Below are positions 1 to 7,795 of a stretch of 64,000 bases of DNA, piece after piece. The position numbers were made by a program, and so were the translations under genes. The notes beneath the pieces are model-generated. The model saw only the letters and a program-made list of their open reading frames with translations. It had not been told where the DNA came from and made no database searches. The stretch is from NCBI GenBank assembly GCA_964445985.1, contig CAYUMU010000001.1, forward strand, positions 248,001 through 312,000. Direction: 5' to 3'. Source of the stretch: CAYUMU01 sp964445985. Its GTDB lineage: Bacteria > Planctomycetota > Planctomycetia > Pirellulales > S012-138. Positions within the stretch are counted from its first letter, which is position 1. The number at the start of each line of letters is the position of its first letter.

Positions 1-245
1 CCGGCACCGCAGGTGTTTTTCAATTCGGTCAGCAGGGCCGGCAGATCGTTGTCCGCGGCCGCGAGCCCTCGAACCACGGTGACCATTTTGCCTTTTTTTC
101 GCTTCTCGACGGCGATGCTCGCCGTCTGTTTTTCGGGCGGCAACCGCGGCTTCATCACCGCGGGGCATTGGCATTCCGATTCGAGTTCACCGCACCGTTC
201 ACAACGCGGAGGTCGGTCCCAGGGAGTGCCTTCAAACAGACGCAT
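1..245 (-). CDS. SUI1/YciH-family translation initiation factor, 3' end cut by the window
   Basis: A reading frame begins at an ATG at 245 (minus strand) and runs off the left edge with 81 full codons and no stop. Residues 1-30 start MRLFEGTPWDRPPRC and carry a compact Cys cluster (Cys15, 18, 25, 27) that looks like a small zinc-binding knuckle. From about residue 50 the frame reads KRKKGKMVTVVRGL followed by DLPALLTELKNTCGAG, the beginning of a SUI1 domain as in bacterial YciH and eukaryotic eIF1. Such proteins bind near the ribosomal P site and influence start-site choice; whether this one does is inferred. The next gene is divergent at 409, with 163 bases between. The frame and the SUI1 motif make this firm, although the last part of the domain is outside the window. 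Confidence 0.82.
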   Translation of the reverse strand, partial: MRLFEGTPWDRPPRCERCGELESECQCPAVMKPRLPPEKQTASIAVEKRKKGKMVTVVRGLAAADNDLPALLTELKNTCGA

Positions 246-408
246 GGTGGTGGGGTTGGGGGATAGGGGCTGGGGACTGGTTGTTGGTGGCTTGACTCCG
301 TACGGGAGTTGGTCCCAGAATTGGCCAGCGGTGGAAGTAGCGAAGGATTCTTTGCTTTGCGTTTCTCGTTCGCGCTATCTCCCAACATTTTTGAAAGCCT
401 GCCTGCCC

Positions 409-696
409 ATGTTCTGTATCAACGTATTGTTGCAAGTGAAAGAAGCTGCCGACGCGCCGCGAATCGCGGAACTGTTGACCGAGGCCGGCCGGCTATCGCG
501 GCAAGAGCCCGGTTGTTTGCGATTTGAGGTTTACCATTCTCAGAGCGACGAGCAGGTGTTCATTCTGTGCGAGCGCTGGGAGTCGGAGCAAGCCTGGCAG
601 GCGCATCGCCAGGAACGGGCATTTACCGAAATCTACGTGCCGCAGGTGTTGCCCAAGGTTGAGCGCGTGCCGCACATCAGCAGCTTGCTGGAGTAA
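409..696 (+). CDS. Antibiotic biosynthesis monooxygenase (ABM) domain protein
   Basis: A 95-residue protein starting MFCINVLLQVKE. The pattern of an N-terminal beta strand, a helix with PRIAELLTEAGRLSRQEPGC, a strand LRFEVYHS, then FILCERWES and a helix ending at about 80 is the small ferredoxin-like ABM fold of YgiN/LsrG-type proteins. These are dimeric cofactor-independent oxygenases or aldolase-like enzymes acting on quinols or small carbonyls; the substrate here cannot be told. The frame stays open upstream to position 13, but that stretch is antisense to the SUI1 gene and reads as nonsense, so the ATG at 409 is preferred although its ribosome site is weak. It stands alone and faces a convergent lipoprotein gene that ends 9 bases further on. 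Confidence 0.8.
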   Translation: MFCINVLLQVKEAADAPRIAELLTEAGRLSRQEPGCLRFEVYHSQSDEQVFILCERWESEQAWQAHRQERAFTEIYVPQVLPKVERVPHISSLLE

Positions 697-705
697 GCCC
701 GCGCG

Positions 706-1920
706 CTACTTACCCGTGCGCTGGATGGTTTGCACTTCGAATTGCGAAACGGCCTGGCCAGCGGGCGTTTCTCCGTCGGCCAGCACGCCGAGGACGGTGA
801 CATAGTCGCCTGGCCGGAATTTGCTTCCCAACTCGGAGGTTGCCACCAGGGCGATGCGGCCGCCGAACTCGTCGGCCGGATCGGTGAGCGGAATGTATCG
901 CAGCTTCCAGCACCGCTCGGCCAGGGAGTATTCCAGCTTGCCTTTGAGCCAGGTGTAGCCATCGCGGTCGAAGCCGTAAGGGCCGGCCGTTTCAGGAATC
1001 GTGGCCGAACCCAGCCGGGGCGATAGGGGCAACGCCGGCCGGGGCGTTTCCGCATCGGCGTCATCGTCTTTGGGTTCGCGGTAACTGGCCGTGCGCAGCA
1101 TGCCTTGCGCGGCCAAACGCTGCTCGCTGGTTTGCGAACTTTGCGCCGCGGGCGGCAACTCCATGATGTCGCGAGCTTCACCTTCTGGCTGGAAGAGTTT
1201 GGGTTCGCGGAAGCTGACCACGGGCTGGTCGGCCGAGGCCGGCACGGCCGCCGAGCGGCGTGGCGCGGTGCTCGTGGCCGGCGGATAAGGGTCGGTGGGT
1301 TGCACGCCGGTGGCCGGCGCGGGGTAGTTCTGATAGGGGTCGGTCACACGACTGTTCGTCGTGGGGGGCGTGGCGGATGGGGCCGTTGCCGAGCCGGCGC
1401 CCGGCGCTGGGGAACCGTTCACGCTGGTGTTGGTATTCACGCGAATATCGGACGAGCGGGTGTCGGTGGTTCCGGCGGCGCGTGGCGGCCCATCGTCGGG
1501 TCCCGTGGCTCGCAAGGGTATGCCGGTGGCCCCCGCTGCCGAGGTGGCAGGGGTGGTGGCCGAGGGCTGCGTTCTGGCCACGTTGGGCGGGCGGAAGCCG
1601 GCGGTGTTTTCGTCGACGCGCTCGGTCGTGAGACCGACGCCGCGGGCCACGTTATTTCCCTGGTATTCGAAACTGCCGTCTCGCGGGGCGTAAGGATCGA
1701 TGGTGGGCGAGGTGGTTGACGACGTGCGTGGAAGCTGCGATCCGCCTTGATAATACTCGGCGGGAGGCGGCTCGTTGCTGGGAAGCACCGCCGTGCCAGC
1801 CGTTCCCGTGCCGGGCGGCGGAATGACCTGCCGTCCGAAAAACGGATCGATACGAGATTGGGGATTCATGCAACCGGTGCATAACCCAACCAGAATAGTC
1901 GTCGCAATCAGCCAACGCAT
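706..1920 (-). CDS. Hypothetical secreted lipoprotein, proline/threonine-rich
   Basis: A 404-residue protein starting MRWLIATTILVGLCTGC, a signal peptide ending in a lipobox-like Cys at residue 17 (position -3 is Cys rather than Leu, so lipidation is probable but not certain). Residues 20-290 are low in complexity and rich in Pro, Thr, Ala and Ser, as in an extended wall-spanning linker. The last 110 residues look folded: YGFDRDGYTWLKGKLEYS, then a Trp/Arg-rich strand and EFGGRIALVATSELGSKFRPGDYVTVLG, which resembles a small beta barrel. No family is recognised with confidence. It is the last gene of a same-strand group that starts at 4746, but the gap to the next gene is 314 bases, so it probably has its own promoter. 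Confidence 0.75.
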   Translation of the reverse strand: MRWLIATTILVGLCTGCMNPQSRIDPFFGRQVIPPPGTGTAGTAVLPSNEPPPAEYYQGGSQLPRTSSTTSPTIDPYAPRDGSFEYQGNNVARGVGLTTERVDENTAGFRPPNVARTQPSATTPATSAAGATGIPLRATGPDDGPPRAAGTTDTRSSDIRVNTNTSVNGSPAPGAGSATAPSATPPTTNSRVTDPYQNYPAPATGVQPTDPYPPATSTAPRRSAAVPASADQPVVSFREPKLFQPEGEARDIMELPPAAQSSQTSEQRLAAQGMLRTASYREPKDDDADAETPRPALPLSPRLGSATIPETAGPYGFDRDGYTWLKGKLEYSLAERCWKLRYIPLTDPADEFGGRIALVATSELGSKFRPGDYVTVLGVLADGETPAGQAVSQFEVQTIQRTGK

Positions 1921-2234
1921 CTCGATGGCCCCTCACTCGAACGTGACAAGGGGAAACTCCTTCCACAAATGAAAGGAGTAGCCACCGCTCCAGTGGCGTC
2001 ACGCAAAGTTGTGACGGACAGGACAACGCTAGAGCTAGCGCGATCGAATGCCCCCCTGGAGCGAGCAGCGGGGGCATACCTTAGCGCCGGGAACACAACC
2101 TGTCCAGGCCAATTCCAAAGCGCGGGAAAAATGCAGAAAGAGAATAAAGGTACAGCCAGCCAACAGCAGTCAACCAGCAGCCAGCTACCAGTTACTAGCA
2201 ACCAGCTACCAGCCACTAGCAGCCAGCCCCGCCT
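1921..2234. other. Intergenic region with four hairpins and a degenerate tandem repeat
   Basis: No gene is visible. Four perfect inverted repeats follow one another: CCAC/GTGG (1982-1985 with 1993-1996), CGTCAC/GTGACG (1997-2002 with 2011-2016), CGCTAG/CTAGCG (2027-2032 with 2035-2040) and ATGCCCCC/GGGGGCAT (2048-2055 with 2070-2077). The right part, 2156-2230, is a degenerate tandem repeat annotated separately. The 4-TM gene to the right ends at 2235, so the repeat touches its stop codon. Confidence 0.6.
2156..2230. repeat. Degenerate short tandem repeat (AGCCAGCTACC type)
   Basis: Units such as AGCCAGCTACC, AGTTACTAGCA, ACCAGCTACC and AGCCACTAGC follow each other for about 75 bases with a period of 10-11. 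The same words in the opposite orientation occur at 20213-20255. Both blocks lie against the 3' end of a leftward gene. The units are too short and too variable to be a coding repeat here. Confidence 0.7.
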
Positions 2235-2750
2235 TCAGACGGTCTCAACCTCGTTCGGCGCATTTGGCACGGCCGGGGCCGAACCTGGATAGCTATCGCG
2301 GGCATTTCGCATCACGTTTGAAATGAGCACGATCGCCAGCACCATGGTCGCGGTTAAACCAAGCCAGAACTTGGAATTGGCTCGCATTTTGTCGAAAGCG
2401 GCGCTGCGGCCCGCCAGCACCGATGCCAGAAAGATGACTGCCAATGCCAGCAGAAACTTGATGCCAAACAGGGCGTGATACAGCGTTTTGATCTGCGGGT
2501 TCAGCGAGCGGTTATTGATGATGAAGTTGATCAGACCCGAGGCCAGCAACAGGAGGGCAGCCAGCATGACCAGTTTGGAGAACTTGGAACGCACGCCTTG
2601 CCGGAACGTGGCCCCCGACTCCGTCGTGAGTTCATCGGCCGGCTTGCGAAGCGCGCAGCACCAAAACAAGATTCCGCCGCCCAGCAGCAGGGCGCCCGTG
2701 ATATGCAACCAACGTAATAGAATCGCCAGCCAATCGAGTTCCACGAACAT
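2235..2750 (-). CDS. Four-TM integral membrane protein (CopD-like fold)
   Basis: A 171-residue protein starting MFVELDWLAILLRWLH. The start at 2750 is chosen because CCCAGGAGCA stands directly before that ATG; a longer frame to 2804 has no such site. Hydrophobic segments lie at about residues 8-30, 58-78, 92-113 and 127-146, giving four membrane helices with His16 in the first (WLHITGALLLGGGILFW) and His92 at the start of the third. Helix-embedded histidines in a small 4-TM protein recall CopD/DUF2269-type proteins, which may bind haem or copper, but the match is only topological. Its neighbour upstream on the same strand is the PII protein, 73 bases away. The short C-terminal tail is Pro/Ala-rich and cytoplasmic or periplasmic. 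Confidence 0.72.
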   Translation of the reverse strand: MFVELDWLAILLRWLHITGALLLGGGILFWCCALRKPADELTTESGATFRQGVRSKFSKLVMLAALLLLASGLINFIINNRSLNPQIKTLYHALFGIKFLLALAVIFLASVLAGRSAAFDKMRANSKFWLGLTATMVLAIVLISNVMRNARDSYPGSAPAVPNAPNEVETV

Positions 2751-2823
2751 TGCTCCTGGGTGGGTAAATCTGGGTAGCTCGGCACGGCAAATTGGGAGGC
2801 ACATGCGGCGAGCGGGGGGGGCT

Positions 2824-3171
2824 TCAAACCGCCTCCGGCCCTCGGGTGGTTTCGCTGATTCGTATCGTTTCTGCCACGGGCAGGATCATAATTTTTCCGT
2901 CGCCGATATTTCCGTCGGCGCCCGTGCGGGCTGCCGCCATGATGGCTTCCACCGTGCGTTCGAGGAAATCGTCGTTCACCACGATCTGCAATTCCACCTT
3001 CCGCAACAGGTGCGAGGTGTATTCATGCCCCCGATACATTTCGTGTTGCCCCCGCTGGCGGGCAAACCCTTGAGCGTCGCAAACCGTCATGCGGTTTACT
3101 TCCAGCCGGGTAAGGGCCTCGCGCACGGCATTTAACTTGGTGGGCTGAATCACGGCGATCACCAGTTTCAT
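2824..3171 (-). CDS. Nitrogen regulatory PII-family protein with a B-loop insertion
   Basis: A 115-residue protein starting MKLVIAVIQPTKLNAVREAL, the PII N-terminus. The T-loop is present as GFARQRGQHEMYRGHEYTSH with Tyr46 and Tyr51 at the positions of the E. coli uridylylated loop. PII trimers sense ATP/ADP and 2-oxoglutarate and control ammonium transport and glutamine synthetase. Two details differ from GlnB/GlnK. The B-loop reads RTGADGNIGDGK (residues 82-93), three residues longer than the usual RTGxIGDGK. The ATP-binding Arg pair near the C-terminus (R101/R103 in E. coli) appears as R104 and S106. No amtB or glnA is adjacent. A longer frame to 3234 exists, but the family start fits 3171. 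Confidence 0.9.
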   Translation of the reverse strand: MKLVIAVIQPTKLNAVREALTRLEVNRMTVCDAQGFARQRGQHEMYRGHEYTSHLLRKVELQIVVNDDFLERTVEAIMAAARTGADGNIGDGKIMILPVAETIRISETTRGPEAV

Positions 3172-3255
3172 GCCCACCGTCCTTTTTCCACACGTGAACC
3201 ACGCGGCAACGCCCGCGACCCGCGAGGGAAGCATACCGCAAAACGCCTGGCAGTG

Positions 3256-4746
3256 CTACCGCCCGCTGCTCCTGGGGGCTGGCGCAGCCTTTGCGGAGGG
3301 TTGCCAGTACGACTGCAATTCCGAGGTGGCGCCCGGCACGCGCACAAAGGCAGCGCGATCCACGAAAACGTGCGTAATCGTTCTTGAATGGCGCCAAGGA
3401 GGCAACCATCCCACGGCGATTACATTCTCGCCCTTGAGGGGCTGCTGCTGCTGAAACATGACTTCGCACTGGTGCTGGCCGTAGGCGCAAATGAAGTCGG
3501 CGAACGGCAACACCAGCGATGTCCACTTTCCGGTGGGCACCGCTCGCCGCACGTGATAAAAGCCGTAATCCACCTGGCTCATGTTCGATTGACCTAAGTA
3601 ATAGTCAAACGACACGCCGGCCTGCTTTTTCCAGTTCGAGGGCGGCGCGAAGTCCTGCCACGGAAAGCGAGCTCGATCTTGCGTTGGCGCTACGTAAACC
3701 ACGAAGTCGAGCACCACTTCGCCGCCGGCTTTGGCGTTTTCCACCTTCACTTCCAGCAGCAGAGCATTGGCTTCCTCGGACCCCAGGGCTTTCAAGCCCA
3801 CGAAGCTGACCTCTTCACTACTCCGTTGCTCGGCTTCCAGCGAGAACTTGCCGGTGCGTCCCTGCTCCACCCGTCGCAATAAATGCGGGGTCCAATAGTC
3901 GCGAACCAGGTGTGGCTCTCGGGTCAAATCGATTGGTTCTTGAAAGAAGGTGAACGCCTGGGCCAGTTGGGCCGGGTCTTCAAAGTCGGCAATCTCCCCG
4001 ACGGTCTCAATCTGCTCGGCCGAAAAACTTGCGAACGGGCGTCCCTCGCCCTTGCTGACGAGCTGCACGTCGTCGATCAGAATGGCGCCCCGTGAGCCCT
4101 GGTTCGCAAATAGATAGAGCGGTTCTTGAATCCACCGGGCGTAATGAATTCGCGGCGACTTGGCGCCAAATCGAGCCCGGCGAAAATTGCGGGAAAGGTC
4201 GTGGTGCAATGAAAATTCGACCGTTTGCCAGTGGGGCTCTTCGCCCGCCGAGACGGTGACCGCTTTCGATTGGACGTCGCTGTGACCAAAGTAGACCGTA
4301 GGGCTGCCCACCGAGAGCGTGAAGTTCCCATTCAGCACTTTCACCCGCAACCGCACGGCGTCGCTCTCGGGCGGAAGATAATTGGGTCCGATGGTGAGCA
4401 AGCGATACTCGCTCCGGTTTTGCCAGGGGAACGATTCCCTGAGTTCCACGCGGCAGCAGGTGGAGCCAGAGGAATCATCTTTCACAATGGCCACCTGGCT
4501 GAATTCGTTCGCCCGCTGCTGGAGTTCCTGCGACCAGGCGTGATGCTTAATGGGCAAGCGTTCGCCGATCTCCGCCATTTCGTAATCTTGCAGCACGCTG
4601 ATCACGCGGCTGGGCGCATCCTGCCCGACAACAGCGGCTGGCCAGGCGAGCATCGATAGGCCTGCCAAGGCTCCAAGCAATAACTGCCAGGCAGCGATAC
4701 CATTTTGGAGAAAACGCGCCATTTTCGTACCGCGGTTGTGCTTCAT
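3256..4746 (-). CDS. Secreted protein of unknown function, carbohydrate-binding-like beta domains
   Basis: About 496 residues starting MKHNRGTKMARF. An ATG at 4722 (MARFLQNG) is the alternative start, and AAGAG seven bases before 4746 favours the longer form. A signal peptide ends near WPAAVVGQDA. The rest is rich in beta strands; two stretches, YEMAEIGERLPIKHH and GEIADFEDPAQLAQ, begin similar modules, and ILIDDVQLVSKG is typical of the last strand of a jelly-roll carbohydrate-binding domain. The C-terminus speaks of DRAAFVRVP after a Trp-rich stretch. It is probably exported and may bind polysaccharide, but I recognise no catalytic motif. It lies 84 bases before the PII start on the same strand; nothing ties the two functionally. 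Confidence 0.72.
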   Translation of the reverse strand: MKHNRGTKMARFLQNGIAAWQLLLGALAGLSMLAWPAAVVGQDAPSRVISVLQDYEMAEIGERLPIKHHAWSQELQQRANEFSQVAIVKDDSSGSTCCRVELRESFPWQNRSEYRLLTIGPNYLPPESDAVRLRVKVLNGNFTLSVGSPTVYFGHSDVQSKAVTVSAGEEPHWQTVEFSLHHDLSRNFRRARFGAKSPRIHYARWIQEPLYLFANQGSRGAILIDDVQLVSKGEGRPFASFSAEQIETVGEIADFEDPAQLAQAFTFFQEPIDLTREPHLVRDYWTPHLLRRVEQGRTGKFSLEAEQRSSEEVSFVGLKALGSEEANALLLEVKVENAKAGGEVVLDFVVYVAPTQDRARFPWQDFAPPSNWKKQAGVSFDYYLGQSNMSQVDYGFYHVRRAVPTGKWTSLVLPFADFICAYGQHQCEVMFQQQQPLKGENVIAVGWLPPWRHSRTITHVFVDRAAFVRVPGATSELQSYWQPSAKAAPAPRSSGR

Positions 4747-4983
4747 AGGTTGCTCTTGCCGGAACCGATCTTGAGAAGACGGGAACACCCTCCGCCTCCG
4801 TCATCTTAAATTGCCTGCCCGTTGAAAGCGATGCGAACGAAGATGTTTTGACAAAGCGGCATGGGGGATGGAGAACGAAGGCCACCCACGGTTCGTTGGC
4901 CCTGTGCTGGAATTGGGAATAAGATGGGCGTGAGATCGATGGAACCAGCAGGATGATTGCTTGGACGAAACCAAAGCTCGGGC

Positions 4984-5043
4984 CGTTGATGGGAGTTTAG
5001 CTGATGATGATTCGGCTTGTTTGCAGGGCGTTGATGGGAGTTT
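4984..5043. repeat. 15-bp direct repeat spanning the start of the FAD oxidoreductase gene
   Basis: CGTTGATGGGAGTTT occurs at 4984-4998 and again at 5029-5043, a 45-base period. The first copy holds the ribosome-binding GGGAG and the second encodes MGV within the signal peptide, so the second copy also contains an in-frame ATG at 5034. Confidence 0.75.
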
Positions 5044-6662
5044 GTCTCCTGGGGGCTTCAGCATATTCCGCGGAACCCCCGGACCCGTTCGCGGGCTATA
5101 TCTCCACCATGGGGGAAGCCTCGGACGTGGTCGTGCTGGGGGGCACGCCGGGCGGAATTGCCGCCGCGCTCGCCGCCGCTCGCCAGGGTTGCACCGTAAC
5201 GCTGGTGGAATACCACGATCACGTGGGGGGCATGATGACCAGCGGTTTGGGCAAAAGCGACGTGGAAAACCGGGCCATGATTGGCGGAATATTCAAAGAA
5301 TACGTCGATCGTATCCACACATATTACGTGAAAAAGTACGGCAAGGATTCGGAGCAAGCGCAGCTTTGCCACGACGGCTATTATGCGGAGCCATCGGTCG
5401 CCGAAGCCGTATTCAACGACATGCTCCAGGCCGAGCCCAAGATCAAGGTTCTCAAGGGCTGGCGGCTGGGCGTCGTGCCCAGGAAAAACAACAAGGTCAC
5501 GGCGATCGACGTGATTAATCGCCGCTACCCAACGAATGTGCGTTTACCCGGCCGGGTGTTTATCGACGCCACCTATGAGGGCGACCTGTACGCCGCTGCC
5601 GGCGCGGATTTTCGGTTGGGGCGCGAAGCCCGCGATGAGTTCGACGAGCCCCATGCCGGCGTGGTTTATTTCGACTATCAGGCCCGCGAATTCTTGCCAG
5701 GCGCCACGGGCGAGGCCGACGATCGGTTGCCGGCGTACACGTATCGGTTGTGTCTGACCAAAGACCCGGCCAACGCCCGCCGGATGACCGAACCGCCGCC
5801 GGAATACCATCGCGAACACTACCTGGGCTATTTCGATGATCTCAAGGCAGGTCGGTTGGCTGGGCCCAGGGTTTTCAAGCCGGGCCGAGGTTACAACCCG
5901 GCCCACTTCGATACGCTGGTTCGCGCGTTATCGGTCACCGATATTCCCAACCACAAGACCGACGTGAACATCAATCCGCGGCCCTTGGGCTTTCCGTTCT
6001 GCGAAGAGAACCGCGGGTACATCGAGGGTGACGACGCCACGCGGCAGAAGATATGCGCGCGGCATCGCAATCTAACGCTTGGCCTGCTGTGGTTTTTGCA
6101 GAACGATTCCGAGGTGCCCGAGGAGCATCGCCGGTTGGCCAACGAGTTGCACCTGCCCAAGGACGAATTCGCGGACAACGGCCATTTTCCCTTCCAACTA
6201 TATGTGCGCGAGGGTCGGCGGCTGGTGGGCGAATACACGCTTACCCAGCACGATATCACCGGCGATGGCCAGAATCGGTCGCCGCGCCAACATGCCGACA
6301 GCATTGCCGTGGGCGAGTTTCCCATCGATAGCTTTCCGGCCCGCAAACGCCAGGCTGGCGACACCATTGTGCTGGAAGGTTACCTGGGCATGCTGGACTA
6401 CCTCACGCGGCCGTACGAGATTCCGTACCGGATTATGATTCCGCAAAAGATCGATGGGCTGATTGTGCCCGTGGCGGCCTCGACCACGCACGTGGGCTAT
6501 TCTTCCATTCGGATGGAACCCACCTGGATGGCGCTGGGCCAGGCTGCCGGCAACGCCGCGCACCTGGCGATCAAGCACGGCGTAGAGCCGCGCAAGGCGC
6601 CCATCGGGGAACTGCAAACCCTGCTCAAGTCGCAGGGGCAAGTGCTGGAGCACGCGAAGTGA
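5004..6662 (+). CDS. Secreted FAD-dependent oxidoreductase (FAD_oxidored family)
   Basis: A 552-residue protein with a signal peptide (residues 1-22, MMIRLVCRALMGVCLLGASA). The dinucleotide-binding motif is at residues 42-70: VVVLGGTPGGIAAALAAARQG followed by the acidic strand end TLVE. Later motifs include GGMMTSGLGKSD, FIDATYEGDLYAAAGADF and the C-terminal SSIRMEPTWMALGQAAG, all typical of the PF12831-type flavoproteins common in planctomycetes and Bacteroidetes. The substrate is unknown; relatives are often encoded near sugar or xanthan degradation genes. GGGAG eight bases before the ATG at 5004 supports this start. Its stop is 4 bases from the stop of the convergent fabH, leaving no room for a terminator. 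Confidence 0.88.
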   Translation: MMIRLVCRALMGVCLLGASAYSAEPPDPFAGYISTMGEASDVVVLGGTPGGIAAALAAARQGCTVTLVEYHDHVGGMMTSGLGKSDVENRAMIGGIFKEYVDRIHTYYVKKYGKDSEQAQLCHDGYYAEPSVAEAVFNDMLQAEPKIKVLKGWRLGVVPRKNNKVTAIDVINRRYPTNVRLPGRVFIDATYEGDLYAAAGADFRLGREARDEFDEPHAGVVYFDYQAREFLPGATGEADDRLPAYTYRLCLTKDPANARRMTEPPPEYHREHYLGYFDDLKAGRLAGPRVFKPGRGYNPAHFDTLVRALSVTDIPNHKTDVNINPRPLGFPFCEENRGYIEGDDATRQKICARHRNLTLGLLWFLQNDSEVPEEHRRLANELHLPKDEFADNGHFPFQLYVREGRRLVGEYTLTQHDITGDGQNRSPRQHADSIAVGEFPIDSFPARKRQAGDTIVLEGYLGMLDYLTRPYEIPYRIMIPQKIDGLIVPVAASTTHVGYSSIRMEPTWMALGQAAGNAAHLAIKHGVEPRKAPIGELQTLLKSQGQVLEHAK

Positions 6663-6666
6663 AATT

Positions 6667-7689
6667 CTACCAGCGGAACAGTCCGGTGCCCCAGGCCAGG
6701 CCGGCGCCGAAGCCGCTGAGCAGCAGGATGTCGCCCCGGCGAATGTGCCCTTGCCGGCAAACTTCATCGAGTGCCAGGGGGATGCTGGCCGCGGAGGTGT
6801 TGCCGTAGCGTTCGAGATTGGTGAGCACTTTGTGGCGGCTAATGCCGAGCGATTCCACGGCGCTGTCGATGATTCGCAAGTTGGCCTGATGGGCAATGAA
6901 CCAATCGATGTCGTTCAAGGTCAATTGCGCGGCGTTGACCACGGTTTGCACGGTGTCTCCCAGCACCCGCACGGCCCATTTGAAAACGGCCCGGCCTTCC
7001 ATTTGCACGTAATGCAGGTCTTCGCGCACGCCATTCTCGCTGATCACCATGCGCGTGCCGCCCATCGGCCGGCGAATCAAATTGCTGCCAGCGCCATCGG
7101 TTCCCAGGGTGTAGGCAATAAAGCCTTGGTCATCTTCGCCCGGGGCCAACAGCACGGCGCCCGAGGCGTCGCCAAATAGCGGGTAAGTCTTCTGATCGCG
7201 GGGATTCACCACTTTGGTGTTGCAGTCGGCGCCGAGCACCAGGCACAGCTTGCTGCAGCCGGTTCGCACGAACTGCATGCCGGTCACCAGGGCGAACATG
7301 AACCCCGAGCAAGCGGCTTGCAAATCCATGGCGGGGCACTTCAGGTCCAGACGATCCTGCACAAAATTCGCGGTGGCGGGGAGCAGCATGTCGGGCGTGA
7401 AGGTGGCCACCACCAGCATGTCGACGTCGTGAGGATTGACGCCCGCATGTTCCAGGCAGCGCTTGGCCGCTCCTACCGCCAGGTCGCTGGTCGCCATGTC
7501 CTCGGTAACCACGCGTCGCTCGCGAATGCCGGTACGCTGCTCAATCCAGCCAGGCTCGTAGCCGTAATTCCGTTCCAATTCTTCGTTGGTCACCACTCGA
7601 TCGGGGACAAAACTCCCCGTGGAGACAATCCGCACACCTTGGATCGAGCGTACCGGATAATCAGTCGATAAGCGAAGTTGTTGTTCCAT
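6667..7689 (-). CDS. fabH: Beta-ketoacyl-ACP synthase III
   Basis: A 340-residue protein starting MEQQLRLSTDYPVRS, the usual FabH length plus a short N-terminal extension. It condenses acetyl-CoA (or another short acyl-CoA) with malonyl-ACP to start fatty acid synthesis. The active-site Cys127 is in AACSGF, His267 in AHQANLRI and Asn297 in YGNTSAASIP. The CoA-binding arginine region reads EQRTGIRERR, and the end WGTGLFRW is typical. No other fab gene is adjacent: it is convergent with a secreted flavoprotein and faces the kinase gene across a 543-base gap. It could equally be a paralogue working in hydrocarbon or secondary lipid synthesis. The frame stays open to 7716, but the start at 7689 fits the family better. 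Confidence 0.93.
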   Translation of the reverse strand: MEQQLRLSTDYPVRSIQGVRIVSTGSFVPDRVVTNEELERNYGYEPGWIEQRTGIRERRVVTEDMATSDLAVGAAKRCLEHAGVNPHDVDMLVVATFTPDMLLPATANFVQDRLDLKCPAMDLQAACSGFMFALVTGMQFVRTGCSKLCLVLGADCNTKVVNPRDQKTYPLFGDASGAVLLAPGEDDQGFIAYTLGTDGAGSNLIRRPMGGTRMVISENGVREDLHYVQMEGRAVFKWAVRVLGDTVQTVVNAAQLTLNDIDWFIAHQANLRIIDSAVESLGISRHKVLTNLERYGNTSAASIPLALDEVCRQGHIRRGDILLLSGFGAGLAWGTGLFRW

Positions 7690-7795
7690 GGACCGTTCTG
7701 GTAGTGGCGGGCACAACGGATAAAGATTGCGGGCAGCGCGCGGGTGCCCTAAGAGCTTTCGCGGCGCGCTCTGGAGGGCAATCGAAAGATCATCG

